Below are positions 1-8,211 of a stretch of 64,000 bases of DNA, in pieces; position 1 is the first letter of the stretch; each line of letters opens with the position of its first letter. Position numbers and translations under genes: made by a program. The DNA is from Roseiconus nitratireducens (GTDB lineage: Bacteria; Planctomycetota; Planctomycetia; Pirellulales; Pirellulaceae), in the NCBI RefSeq assembly GCF_008629675.1, contig NZ_VWOX01000002.1:62001-126000 (forward strand), read 5' to 3'. Below the pieces are notes generated by a model, which made no database searches, had not been told where the DNA came from, and saw only the letters and a list, made by a program, of their open reading frames with translations.

Positions 1-522
1 CGATGGCGCGCTGCCGTCCTCGAACCATAGGATCAACGTCGTCGAACCAGGCTGCAAACCCGTGATCGCAATCTCCCTGCCGCTTTGTTCGTCGATCACT
101 TCGGTTCTGACGGTCTGGTCGTCAGGCACATAGATTCTTTTGGGAGCCTTGGCTAGCTGCAAGACTTTCGGCCGGCCAAGCACCAGATTGAGCGGCAGTT
201 CGGGATCGATGGTGTTCTCAACAAATCGCTCCGCGCGGCGGACCGCGGCGGCGGCCGGAGGCGGCAAGATAAGGTCCGACGGAAAACCACTCTGGATTCT
301 AGAACTCGGCTGGATCGGCTCGCGTGGTCCGGCCTCTTGCTCCCCACGACTCGCACTCGGGCGTTCGATCGCTTGCATGACATCGGCAGGGGGCAGATCC
401 ATCCCGCCAGCCGCCCGCGGGTCGCTCGGAAACGGGTCCTGGCCGGAAACCCGATTCGCCGCCCCACCCAGCACGGTCAGGCTAAATAGAAGCAGTGGGC
501 AGATGGTTGCAGGAAATCGCAC
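1..522 (-). CDS. cpaC: Secretin RcpA/CpaC-type protein of the Flp/Tad pilus, N-terminal part (cut by window edge)
   Basis: About 174 N-terminal residues are visible; the 3' end lies outside the window. The start is GTG at 520-522; another in-frame GTG lies at 553-555. Residues 1-27 look like a signal peptide (hydrophobic stretch ICPLLLFSLTVLGG). A Pro/Ala-rich linker is followed by the beta-rich segment with APKRIYVPDD and ITGLQPGSTTLILW, which fits the pilus-assembly N-terminal domain (PF13629 type) that precedes the secretin channel in CpaC/RcpA. The product would form the outer-membrane pore for the Flp pilus. In most tad loci this gene sits between cpaB and cpaE; here it is separated from the rest by an oppositely oriented His-rich gene. 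The secretin domain itself is not visible, so the call rests on the N-domain and on context. Confidence 0.75.
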   Translation of the reverse strand, partial: MRFPATICPLLLFSLTVLGGAANRVSGQDPFPSDPRAAGGMDLPPADVMQAIERPSASRGEQEAGPREPIQPSSRIQSGFPSDLILPPPAAAAVRRAERFVENTIDPELPLNLVLGRPKVLQLAKAPKRIYVPDDQTVRTEVIDEQSGREIAITGLQPGSTTLILWFEDGSAPS

Positions 523-705
523 GACGTCAGTGGCCTCAGTTGAATTGACACGCACCGCACTCGGCCGGGAACGAGCGAGTGCGTTTGCTTGTGAACGGGC
601 GTAGCCCATTCGGTTGAGTCCGACCACCGGATTTTTCATCTAATCGGAGTAAACCGATCCCTGCTTTAGCAAATAGTGCGGACGAGCTAAGATTTGCTGA
701 AGTCT

Positions 706-717
706 TTGGTCGGACCA
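706..717. promoter_or_regulatory. Palindromic operator candidate, copy 1 (core GGTCGGACC)
   Basis: TTGGTCGGACCA is an odd-length palindrome with half-site TGGTC/GACCA. It lies 33 bp before the ATG of the His-rich gene at 750 and also in the divergent region to the secretin gene. The shape matches the TGGTCnGACCA sites of FadR-subfamily GntR regulators (known for E. coli FadR). No regulator gene is visible in the window. Confidence 0.5.
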
Positions 718-749
718 GGTCTTTCACCCTCATTTACGAGAGCCCAGAG

Positions 750-1214
750 ATGTATAGAGTCCGCGTTTTCTCCGTTGCCCTGTTGATGTTTGCTTTTTCA
801 ACGTCGGCCTTTTCGCAGGACAAAGATCCGCACGAAGGAATGAAGCAAGAGCACGCGGCAGCTCACGTCGACCACGATCGGTGGCAGGCAGAGCACAGCA
901 AGTGGCGGGTCGAGCACTTACGTGCCATGGCGATGCTGGCCAAGCTGCAAGCCAAAATCTACGAACATGAAGCGGAGCTCGAAGAGCATGCTGAAGAGAT
1001 TCGCGCTCACGAGGACCACGCCAGGCATCACGGGGACGAGATTGCTGAGCATGAGGAATCGGGCAACGACGACGACCACAACAAGCTTGCGGAGGAGCAT
1101 TCCGACTTCATGAAAAAGCATCAAGCAATGTCAGCAAAGCATGACTCGCTACATGCGGGTCATGAAGAGTTGATGACCTTGATCAAGAAGCTTTTTCAGG
1201 CCGACAAAAATTAA
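750..1214 (+). CDS. Small secreted His-rich coiled-coil protein
   Basis: This is a 154-residue protein with a clear signal peptide (residues 1-22, cleavage near AFS-QD). The mature part is a highly charged helix rich in Glu, Asp, Lys and 19 His spread at coiled-coil-like spacing (runs such as ARHHGDEIAEHEE). Such proteins are plausible periplasmic binders of Zn, Cu or Ni, but no characterised family is recognised. The ATG is preceded by GAGAG and by a palindromic operator candidate at 706-717. It is convergent with the TadG-like gene, with only 10 bp between the stops, and divergent from the secretin gene. It interrupts the pilus locus but need not belong to it; the shared operator links it rather to the Cys/His genes near 11 kb. 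Confidence 0.8.
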   Translation: MYRVRVFSVALLMFAFSTSAFSQDKDPHEGMKQEHAAAHVDHDRWQAEHSKWRVEHLRAMAMLAKLQAKIYEHEAELEEHAEEIRAHEDHARHHGDEIAEHEESGNDDDHNKLAEEHSDFMKKHQAMSAKHDSLHAGHEELMTLIKKLFQADKN

Positions 1215-1224
1215 AAGCTTGGCG

Positions 1225-2352
1225 TTAGCGAATCGCCCTGACCAACACTGGCGAGCGAGCTAAGACAGAGTTTTCCTCTTGAGCAAGTTCGCGATGACGT
1301 GCCAGAACGGCGTCGCGAACTTTTGGCGGCAATTCGTTGAGTGTTTGCATCGCATCGTGCAATCGAGGCGATGCATTTGGCTTCCTGGAGTCGGTGTCAG
1401 AAGCATTGATGTTCAGCATGAAGCCGACAACGTAGTCATTTTGCTCGTAAGTCAATAGTGCTGCGACGTAGCCCGTTGGTACGTCGCGTTCGTCAACCAC
1501 CGCTCCTGCCGAAACAATCTCTCCCAAACGACGGGGCGCACTGTCGAGCACATGAAAGTCGGCGTCTGGGTACACCCCGTAGGAAGTTGCCGAGTAAAGG
1601 GCATCGTCTACACCGGTTCCAACGTAAACGATCGGTCGGCTATCTGAGATTGCGGTCGCGCGGACGGTGACGCCGTCGCGACGTAGGTCGAAGCCCGCTG
1701 TTGAATTCGGTATGAACGGCAGGAGATGTCCCACAAGCAGAGGTGATCCGTTTCCGCTTGAGCTTACCCCTTCGATGCGATCCAACGGGGTTGCCACGCC
1801 GACCCGCTGAGGCGTTCGCCGAATTCGGGCCAGAAATGCCTGACCTTGAATCGACGCATTAAAATCTACCCGTTGATAGTTGCGCATTTCGGCATGCGAA
1901 TTCGCATTTTCCTGGTAGTCGCCACTAACCAGATCGCCATGAATTTCGTTGTCGGGATTCAACTCAGGCACAGGCCGGTAAACATACTCGTGGCGATCCG
2001 CAAAGAGGGAACTGGCATCCGCCCGCGCCGCAAACCGTGGTCGGTCATTCCCATCGCGTTGGACAAGCGTCTGTTCCGGACCAGCACCCAGAGTGCTCAA
2101 GTTGTCCGTCGGATCTAAGTCGTCATCAAAAACATTCCGGATCACTTCGCGAGCCTCCATCCGCCCGCGCTGATCGATGTCGCGGGCACCCTCAAGGGCA
2201 CCCGTGTTGACTGCTGACTGCATCGTTCGCCGCGATAGCAAGACAAATCCGTAGTCAAGCGTCAGGGTAAGCAGTCCGACCAACACCAGCAGAAATAGCA
2301 CCAACAGGATCAGTGTTTGACCGCGACGGCTTTTAGCGTTCCTAGGTCCCAC
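1225..2352 (-). CDS. tadG: TadG-like Flp pilus-assembly protein
   Basis: The protein has 375 residues. The N-terminus SRRGQTLILLVLFLLVL is a pseudopilin-type hydrophobic helix after a basic leader and a Gly-Gln, as in TadE/TadG proteins, followed by NTGALEGARD, the usual continuation in the Tad/TadG family. The remainder is a periplasmic domain of unknown fold that is poorly conserved in this family. The start is GTG at 2350-2352, preceded by GAGGTG, and it overlaps the end of the TadE gene by 11 bases, so the two are translationally coupled. It is the last gene of the minus-strand tad operon. TadG-type proteins are anchored in the inner membrane and contribute minor pilins or assembly functions; the exact role here is unknown. 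Confidence 0.8.
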   Translation of the reverse strand: MGPRNAKSRRGQTLILLVLFLLVLVGLLTLTLDYGFVLLSRRTMQSAVNTGALEGARDIDQRGRMEAREVIRNVFDDDLDPTDNLSTLGAGPEQTLVQRDGNDRPRFAARADASSLFADRHEYVYRPVPELNPDNEIHGDLVSGDYQENANSHAEMRNYQRVDFNASIQGQAFLARIRRTPQRVGVATPLDRIEGVSSSGNGSPLLVGHLLPFIPNSTAGFDLRRDGVTVRATAISDSRPIVYVGTGVDDALYSATSYGVYPDADFHVLDSAPRRLGEIVSAGAVVDERDVPTGYVAALLTYEQNDYVVGFMLNINASDTDSRKPNASPRLHDAMQTLNELPPKVRDAVLARHRELAQEENSVLARSPVLVRAIR

Positions 2353-3409
2353 TGGAAAACACCTCGCGCCGATAGATCGCTTGAAACGACATCACCTTTC
2401 GGTAGGGGCGAACAATTCTGGTAAACGCCTCAAGTTCCCCCAGTCCGTACAAGCCAGCATTGGCATTGGAACCGGGAAGATTCGTCGCCGGCGAAAGTCG
2501 CGGCGTAGGATCTTGAATCATGTAGCACCCCGTGGTGGCGCCGGAATCAAGAACGGTATCACCCGCGATCACGATCATGCTGGCGGTTTCGCCGCTCGGT
2601 TCGGTGGCTGAGCCCGAAACAGTCTTGCGATTGATCAAGGTCGTTGATTGAGCCGGATAGTTGATTCTCAATGCGACCATGCCGGGCTCAAAGGAGCCCA
2701 GAGTAGCGTCGGCTGCGGAATCGAGAGCGAAGGGCCCCTTGCTTGGCGATGTTTCATCACCGTCATGGTCGACTCGGATTTCTTCCAGCGGCGCCACCCA
2801 TTGGATGACCGTTTCTCCCGCCGTGCGAATCGAAGAGGGAGCGAAGCCACTCCCCGGTGGGTTATCGTTTGGGAACGGGAGATCGTCTTCAAATCCTCGG
2901 ATGCTATATTCAACGATTGGAATCAAAACAGTTTCTTCCCCGGAAGCCGCGTTCACCACGATCGTGCCGGGATATCGCGTCATACCGTTGTCGCGAATCA
3001 TCGCCGGGACAATCAGCCGGTTGATCAATGGCAGCTGATCGACGAAAGCTCGGAAGTCGCCATTGAACTCCGTTGAACTGTCCCATTCGCTATCGTGAAT
3101 CACTAGAAACTGCTCGTCAAAGATTGCGTCTTTGAAACGTTGATCGTTGCAGGCGAAGTTCGATTCATCGCAACTTTCTAGTTGCCCTAATCCCAACTCC
3201 TGGTTTGGCCCGAATGGCATTCGAGAGATCTCTTGAGCTGCCACATCGACCGCCTGTTGCAGCACGTTGGCCTGAAAGAAGAACAGGCCAAAGCTGATGG
3301 TTGCACCGATCAAAATGATGATGACCGGGACGAGTATCGCAAACTCCAGCAGTGCTTGACCTCGCGGAATCCGTCTCACCGACCGCCGTGGATTTTCGAC
3401 AGCCTTCAT
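2342..3409 (-). CDS. tadE: TadE-family pseudopilin
   Basis: The protein has 355 residues, longer than typical TadE. The start chosen is ATG at 3407-3409 (MKAVENPRRS), because only then does the type IV pseudopilin signal lie at the N-terminus: RRIPRG then QALLEFAILVP, with cleavage expected after Gly and Glu at +5. A longer open frame upstream overlaps the DUF192 gene and is not credible. After the single hydrophobic helix (about residues 17-45) comes a large extracytoplasmic region with several Cys (for example LESCDESNFACND). The start overlaps the stop of the DUF192 gene by 4 bases. It would be processed by the tad prepilin peptidase, which is not in the window. Confidence 0.85.
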   Translation of the reverse strand: MKAVENPRRSVRRIPRGQALLEFAILVPVIIILIGATISFGLFFFQANVLQQAVDVAAQEISRMPFGPNQELGLGQLESCDESNFACNDQRFKDAIFDEQFLVIHDSEWDSSTEFNGDFRAFVDQLPLINRLIVPAMIRDNGMTRYPGTIVVNAASGEETVLIPIVEYSIRGFEDDLPFPNDNPPGSGFAPSSIRTAGETVIQWVAPLEEIRVDHDGDETSPSKGPFALDSAADATLGSFEPGMVALRINYPAQSTTLINRKTVSGSATEPSGETASMIVIAGDTVLDSGATTGCYMIQDPTPRLSPATNLPGSNANAGLYGLGELEAFTRIVRPYRKVMSFQAIYRREVFSSGT

Positions 3410-3750
3410 CGGTTGCGATCTTTCAAGTAAACGCTTGTTCCAATCACCAAGCTTTTCGTGCCACTGGGAACTTCCAGCACGGAGCGGGAATCCTGGCAGG
3501 GAACGACAATCGACCATGGAGTGACACGTAATCGGTGTTCGACGATTCGTCCGTCTTGATCGATGAAATAGACATCGATCGGCACGCGCATCCACATCGT
3601 GTGAATCGAACGGCAGGGCTGCAACCAGAGGCCATATCCTTCGCAAAATTTTCGTCGAAACATCAAGCCACGAAACCGCTGCCAGATTGTGCTCGCGACC
3701 TCGACGCTCGGGAGCAAGATCTCCTGCGTCTGGGAATCGATTAATTGCAT
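3406..3750 (-). CDS. DUF192 family protein within the tad operon
   Basis: The protein has 114 residues and the DUF192 layout: an RFRGLMFR segment, GLWLQPCRSIHTMWMRVPID, then YFIDQDGRIVEH and a C-terminal SVLEVPSG. DUF192 proteins are small beta-barrel proteins of unknown function, often secreted; this one has no signal peptide. It sits between tadC (3 bp gap) and tadE (4-base overlap) on the same strand, so it is co-transcribed with pilus genes. Whether it has a pilus function is unknown. Confidence 0.85.
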   Translation of the reverse strand: MQLIDSQTQEILLPSVEVASTIWQRFRGLMFRRKFCEGYGLWLQPCRSIHTMWMRVPIDVYFIDQDGRIVEHRLRVTPWSIVVPCQDSRSVLEVPSGTKSLVIGTSVYLKDRNR

Positions 3751-3753
3751 CCT

Positions 3754-4683
3754 TCACTGTCCCGTTACTCCGCGCATTGTTTGTCCCATCGCACCGAAGG
3801 CCTGGAAGATCATGGGGCCAAGCAAAACGACAAAAATGCCCGGCAAGAATCCGACGACCATCGGAACAACCAACAAGGTGGGGACAGCCATCGCGGCCGC
3901 GGAAGCTTTCTCACGTCGACGGGTCCGCATCTCTTTCGCCTGGATTCGAAGTGTCTCGCCCATTCCCGCTCCCACCTGTTCGGCCTGAACAACGGCCGAA
4001 ACGAACGTCGAAAACACAGGAACTTCCACTCGCCGCATCAGTCGCCGAAGAGAATCGATTCGCGACCGGCCGGCGAGATTGTCTGCTTGAAAGCTGCGTA
4101 ATTCTTTTGCAAGCGGCCGGTCGGGTGATCCGGCATCGAGGACTCGATCGAGTGCGGCATCAAATCCGACGCCGGCCCGCGAAAGCGTATTCAACAAATC
4201 CAGAAGCAGCGGGAGATCTTGCTCGATCTCCAGGACACGCTTTCGTCGAATCGAACGCACGACCAGCATCGGGACCAGCGACAAAACGACAATCAGAACC
4301 CACGGCATCGCCAGTGCAAACGGAACCATCACGTTTCCGACTCCGCCCGGTATCGATCGAATGAAGTCGGTCGCAAGATCGATCGTGCCGGTGCTGTACA
4401 GGCGAGACCAAACGACTAGCCCCAGCACGAACAGAAGGGAGGTCGAGAGCCAAAAAACCATGGGCGCAAAGGGGCTGCGGAGTCCAGCACGAAAGAGCCA
4501 GCCGTGAACACCGCGCAGGTCCTCTTGGCCCAGGACAGACTCGTCAACACCGGCCGCTTTATTCCGGGAGTCTTGCTCTTGAAGGCGAGCATGAATGCTC
4601 GACTGACTGGACGCAGCATTCCAAGTCCACAGCCCGATCACCGGTACGAGTACGAGAAGGACAATCCACACGGCAAGTTCCAT
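3754..4683 (-). CDS. tadC: TadC inner-membrane pilus assembly protein (T2SS F domain)
   Basis: The protein has 309 residues. The start at 4681-4683 (MELAVWIVLL) places a membrane helix at the N-terminus; the longer open frame upstream runs into tadB. The T2SF domain (PF00482 type) is visible as LEIEQDLPLLLDLLNTLSRA, then a helix-rich stretch with VEVPVFSTFVSAVVQAEQVG, MGETLRIQA and the two terminal membrane helices. TadC pairs with TadB to form the membrane platform that couples the CpaF ATPase to pilus polymerisation. The gap to tadB is 13 bp. Confidence 0.9.
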   Translation of the reverse strand: MELAVWIVLLVLVPVIGLWTWNAASSQSSIHARLQEQDSRNKAAGVDESVLGQEDLRGVHGWLFRAGLRSPFAPMVFWLSTSLLFVLGLVVWSRLYSTGTIDLATDFIRSIPGGVGNVMVPFALAMPWVLIVVLSLVPMLVVRSIRRKRVLEIEQDLPLLLDLLNTLSRAGVGFDAALDRVLDAGSPDRPLAKELRSFQADNLAGRSRIDSLRRLMRRVEVPVFSTFVSAVVQAEQVGAGMGETLRIQAKEMRTRRREKASAAAMAVPTLLVVPMVVGFLPGIFVVLLGPMIFQAFGAMGQTMRGVTGQ

Positions 4684-4696
4684 CCTGAATCTCCGT

Positions 4697-5548
4697 CTAG
4701 ACCTTCGGACGACTGATACGTGAGACCAAGGCGACACCGACACCTTGTAAGAACAGGCTGACGGCGACCAACCAAGATCCGACACCGCTCTGCAGGAAGG
4801 CCACGAACCGCGGCGGATCTGATTGCCACATCATCGCTGCCATGAACCACACCACCGCCAATACTGCGAGGGTCGTCAACGTGCCTTGTGTGCTGAGTGT
4901 GCGAATCTGCCTGGCAATCGCAAGGCGATCACGAATGGTGCTCCCGATCGCCGCAAGTGTCTCCGCCAATTCACCGCCTACTGTCCAATTGACGGTCAGA
5001 GTCGTTGCAAATAAGCGGAAAGTTTCCGTCGGGACACGCTGTGCCAACAAATCGAATGCATCCGGGGGTGAGTCCCCCAGCCGCAACCGGGCCACCATCT
5101 CGGATAGCTCTCCACGGAGAGGCATCGGCGAGTATTCCGACGCCTGCCGCAGCGATGCCTGCAGCGATGCGCCCGAACTGACGCTCGCAACCAACACGTC
5201 AATCGCATCGGCCAATTGGGATTCCATTCGGGACAAACGCAATCCGTAGATCCAGGCATCGATCTCGGTACCGATGAACCCAGCGACAATGACTAACCCG
5301 ATCACGATGTTCCACGGCCATCCCCAGATCCAACCTAAGCTTAAACCGATTGGCGTGACCACCATCCATGGCAGGAGGTAGTGACGAGCCACAAAGGGCC
5401 TTTCGATGTCCGGAAACGACCGATTGCCGGCATCGGCTTCGTTCAACCTCGCAAGAATCATCTCGCGCGTCGCCGCTTTGTACCAATAGACCGCCAAGCC
5501 TGCGATCGCCGCGATCAGTCCGCCGGCAGGGAGGAGAATGCCGGTCAT
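4697..5548 (-). CDS. tadB: TadB inner-membrane pilus assembly protein (T2SS F domain)
   Basis: The protein has 283 residues, with membrane segments near residues 5-25, 75-95, and two at the C-terminus. The T2SF domain shows SQLADAIDVLVASVSSGASL, LRLGDSPPDAFDLLAQRVP, FRLFATTLTVNWTVGGELAE and LAIARQIRTLSTQGTL, typical of TadB. It begins immediately after the CpaF stop codon (no gap), with an in-gene Shine-Dalgarno region. Its partner is TadC. Confidence 0.9.
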   Translation of the reverse strand: MTGILLPAGGLIAAIAGLAVYWYKAATREMILARLNEADAGNRSFPDIERPFVARHYLLPWMVVTPIGLSLGWIWGWPWNIVIGLVIVAGFIGTEIDAWIYGLRLSRMESQLADAIDVLVASVSSGASLQASLRQASEYSPMPLRGELSEMVARLRLGDSPPDAFDLLAQRVPTETFRLFATTLTVNWTVGGELAETLAAIGSTIRDRLAIARQIRTLSTQGTLTTLAVLAVVWFMAAMMWQSDPPRFVAFLQSGVGSWLVAVSLFLQGVGVALVSRISRPKV

Positions 5549-6949
5549 CTAAGCTTCCCTCCCAAACCAATTGCGATCCACCTCGCTGATTCCGCGGGAC
5601 GCTAGCTCGTCGACGATCCGGGGAACCACTCCCGTCGCTTGGAACCGTCCCTCGATTCGGTTTTCCGAGCGTCCGGTTGGTTGAAACGTGAAGATGTCTT
5701 GTAGCTGGGGGGTTTTGCCTTCGATGCCAACGACTTCCGCAATTCGCTCGACGCGCCGGACGCCATCTTCGTAACGACGAACGTGCACCAGATAGTTCAC
5801 CGCAGAAACGGCGTGTTCACGAATTGACTGAGATGGAAGGTCCATACCGGCCATCATGACCATTGTCTCCAGGCGGGCGAAGGCATCCCGGGGGCTGTTT
5901 GCATGAATCGTTGTCAAGCTGCCGTCATGGCCTGTATTCATCGCCTGCAGCATGTCGAGCGCTTCGCCGGCGCGCACTTCGCCCATCACAATTCGATCAG
6001 GCCGCATCCGCAATGCATTGACGACCAAGTCACGCTGAGTGATGGCCCCTTTTCCCTCCGTGTTCGGAGCTCGTGTCTCCATCCGGATCACGTGCGTTTG
6101 CGATAGCATCAGCTCCGCCGCATCTTCGATCGTGATGATTCGTTCGCGATCCGGGATCGCTTCGGCGATCGCACCGAGCAACGTCGACTTGCCGCTACCG
6201 GTACCACCCGTCACGATGATACTTTTTCGATGTCGAATGAGTGCTTCGAGAAATCGATCCATGACGTCGGACAACATCCCGAGCCGAAGCAGATCGACGC
6301 GAGTGAGTCGTCGGCGTCCAAATCGACGGATGGAGAGAGTTGGTCCATCGATGGTGACCGGGGGAAGTGTCGCGTTGACGCGGCTTCCATCAGGAAGTCT
6401 TGCATCCACCATTGGTGAGGACGTGTCGATTCGCCGGCCGACACGAGAAGCGATTCGCCCAATGATCCGAACCAAATGTTCGTCGTCACGAAAACGAACG
6501 TCAGTTTCCTCTAGAATCCCGAAACGCTCAACGTAAACGTGATCGTAGCGATTCACCAAAATGTCGGTGACAGCGGGATCGGCCATCAGAGGTGCCAGGG
6601 GTCCCGTCCCGAGTGTTTCCTCGAGCAGATCGCTGGCGAGGCGACCACGTTCGTCTTCATTTAACGGCCAGTCTTCCGTCTCCAGAACGTCCGCAACGAA
6701 CTCATTGATCAGCGGCTTCAATTCACTGTCGCCCCGCGCCAGCGCCCCCTGCCGATTGAGCTCATCGATCAACCGCTCGTGTAAATCACCCTTGATCGCG
6801 TGATACTCGATGTTTCGGTTGGCACGCCGTGTTGTCAGCTGTTCAGTATTCGATATTCCAGGCTCGGAAGCTCTCGATCTCAGCCGATCTCTGGGGACTT
6901 CGATCGCTTTGCGTTGTAGTCGGTCGCGTAGCGATTGACGATCGCTCAT
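5549..6949 (-). CDS. cpaF: CpaF/TadA pilus assembly ATPase
   Basis: The protein has 466 residues. It is a secretion ATPase of the GspE/VirB11 superfamily: N-terminal helical region, then [13 protein letters not shown], Walker [10 protein letters not shown] at residues 248-256, Asp box [10 protein letters not shown], Walker [22 protein letters not shown], and His box [10 protein letters not shown]. These are intact, so the enzyme should hydrolyse ATP to drive Flp pilus assembly with TadB/TadC. The start overlaps the stop of the CpaE gene by 4 bases (ATGA). Confidence 0.95.
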   Translation of the reverse strand: MSDRQSLRDRLQRKAIEVPRDRLRSRASEPGISNTEQLTTRRANRNIEYHAIKGDLHERLIDELNRQGALARGDSELKPLINEFVADVLETEDWPLNEDERGRLASDLLEETLGTGPLAPLMADPAVTDILVNRYDHVYVERFGILEETDVRFRDDEHLVRIIGRIASRVGRRIDTSSPMVDARLPDGSRVNATLPPVTIDGPTLSIRRFGRRRLTRVDLLRLGMLSDVMDRFLEALIRHRKSIIVTGGTGSGKSTLLGAIAEAIPDRERIITIEDAAELMLSQTHVIRMETRAPNTEGKGAITQRDLVVNALRMRPDRIVMGEVRAGEALDMLQAMNTGHDGSLTTIHANSPRDAFARLETMVMMAGMDLPSQSIREHAVSAVNYLVHVRRYEDGVRRVERIAEVVGIEGKTPQLQDIFTFQPTGRSENRIEGRFQATGVVPRIVDELASRGISEVDRNWFGREA

Positions 6950-8211
6950 GACGCCTCACTCCCAAGGATGCGACTGGACGCATCGGATGGAACCGGCGCA
7001 CTTTGCTGGCTAGCCGGGACCGTGCGAGAAGGGGATCGGACGGGTTCGCTTGGAAATTGCTCTTCCCCCAACAGCTCCAAGTCGTCAGCAATTGCTCGAA
7101 TCGCCGCCGCCGATTTATTCCAGCGAGACGCACCGAGGACGAACGGTTTACCCGTGTTCGCGGCCAGAATGACCCGGCGGTCGAACGGAACGACGTAATC
7201 GGGCTTTCGTCCCAGGTAGCGAGCGACCTCGGATACGCGGGGGCCGCCCCCGCGCTTGGAATAGCGGTTCAGAAGGACTTTCTGTCGCCTATCCGGGAAC
7301 TCAACCTCCTCGAGCAAATCGAAATAGCCGCGCACCGTTTGAAGAGTCGGAACCACATTCTCGACCACAATGATGGCCTGGTCACAGAGGTCCAGGATTG
7401 CCATGACCGTTCGATCGAACAGCGGAAAGGTATCAATGATGACATAGTCGTACGCTCGACGAGCCATCAGCAGGACGCGTGAAAGAAACGCGTCATCAAT
7501 CTCCGCTGCTTCAATAGCACTAGTCGGAGCGGCAAGCAAGTGTAGGCCCGATTCATGAATCGACATCAATTGAGTGAGCAGCTTCTCATCGAGCCGATCC
7601 CGCTGCTGCCAAGCGTCGACCAGGGTAGCCTCGGGACGCAGATTGAGTTGCGTGGCGCAAACTCCCATCTGCAGCGACCCATCGATTAGTGCGACGCGAT
7701 CTGGGTGAGTCGATGCCAATTCAACCGCGACATTCACGGCCGCCGTGCTCTTTCCGACTCCGCCCTTATTGCTGATGAAACTGATCAGTTTCCCGCTCGC
7801 GAAACTTTTCCTGCGACGCGGTGACAATCTTCGTTGAAGCACCTGAAGCAGGTCGCCTCCGGCAATCGGCCGACGAAGGAAATCTTCCACCCCTAGTCGC
7901 AGCGAGCGCATCATCATTGTGCTCTCGGTCTGCGATGCTGGAAGGCGGTTGACGTCGTAGACGCCAACGATTGCCGCGTCTGGTGCAGCTGCAATTGATT
8001 CGTCAACGAGCGCTTTCAGCGTTTCCAAATCGTCGCCGATCTCGAGCATCACGATGGACGGCTGAAAATCCTTTGCGGCACCGATCGTACTCCGTAAATC
8101 ACTTTGGAAAAGCAAAACCGGATGAACTTCCGCTGAACCCGCAACGGCTGCACGCAATTCATCATCAAGAGACTGGTCCGTGCGATGAACCAAGATACGA
8201 GGGCTTGTCAT
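6946..8211 (-). CDS. cpaE: CpaE/TadZ-like ATPase for pilus localisation
   Basis: The protein has 421 residues. Residues about 1-130 form a receiver-like (atypical response regulator) domain; from residue 140 comes a MinD/ParA-type ATPase with deviant Walker A KGGVGKST (149-156) and downstream ALIDGSLQMG, YVIIDTFPLFD and IIVVENVVPTLQ. CpaE/TadZ proteins place the Tad machine, often at a cell pole. It overlaps the CpaB gene stop by 4 bases and the CpaF start by 4 bases. A Pro/Ser-rich tail of about 35 residues follows the ATPase. Confidence 0.92.
   Translation of the reverse strand: MTSPRILVHRTDQSLDDELRAAVAGSAEVHPVLLFQSDLRSTIGAAKDFQPSIVMLEIGDDLETLKALVDESIAAAPDAAIVGVYDVNRLPASQTESTMMMRSLRLGVEDFLRRPIAGGDLLQVLQRRLSPRRRKSFASGKLISFISNKGGVGKSTAAVNVAVELASTHPDRVALIDGSLQMGVCATQLNLRPEATLVDAWQQRDRLDEKLLTQLMSIHESGLHLLAAPTSAIEAAEIDDAFLSRVLLMARRAYDYVIIDTFPLFDRTVMAILDLCDQAIIVVENVVPTLQTVRGYFDLLEEVEFPDRRQKVLLNRYSKRGGGPRVSEVARYLGRKPDYVVPFDRRVILAANTGKPFVLGASRWNKSAAAIRAIADDLELLGEEQFPSEPVRSPSRTVPASQQSAPVPSDASSRILGSEAS

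Noticed and set aside
536..733. Minus-strand frame of 65 codons before the secretin gene
   Set aside because: No ribosome site, no features, and it spans the operator region; likely non-coding.
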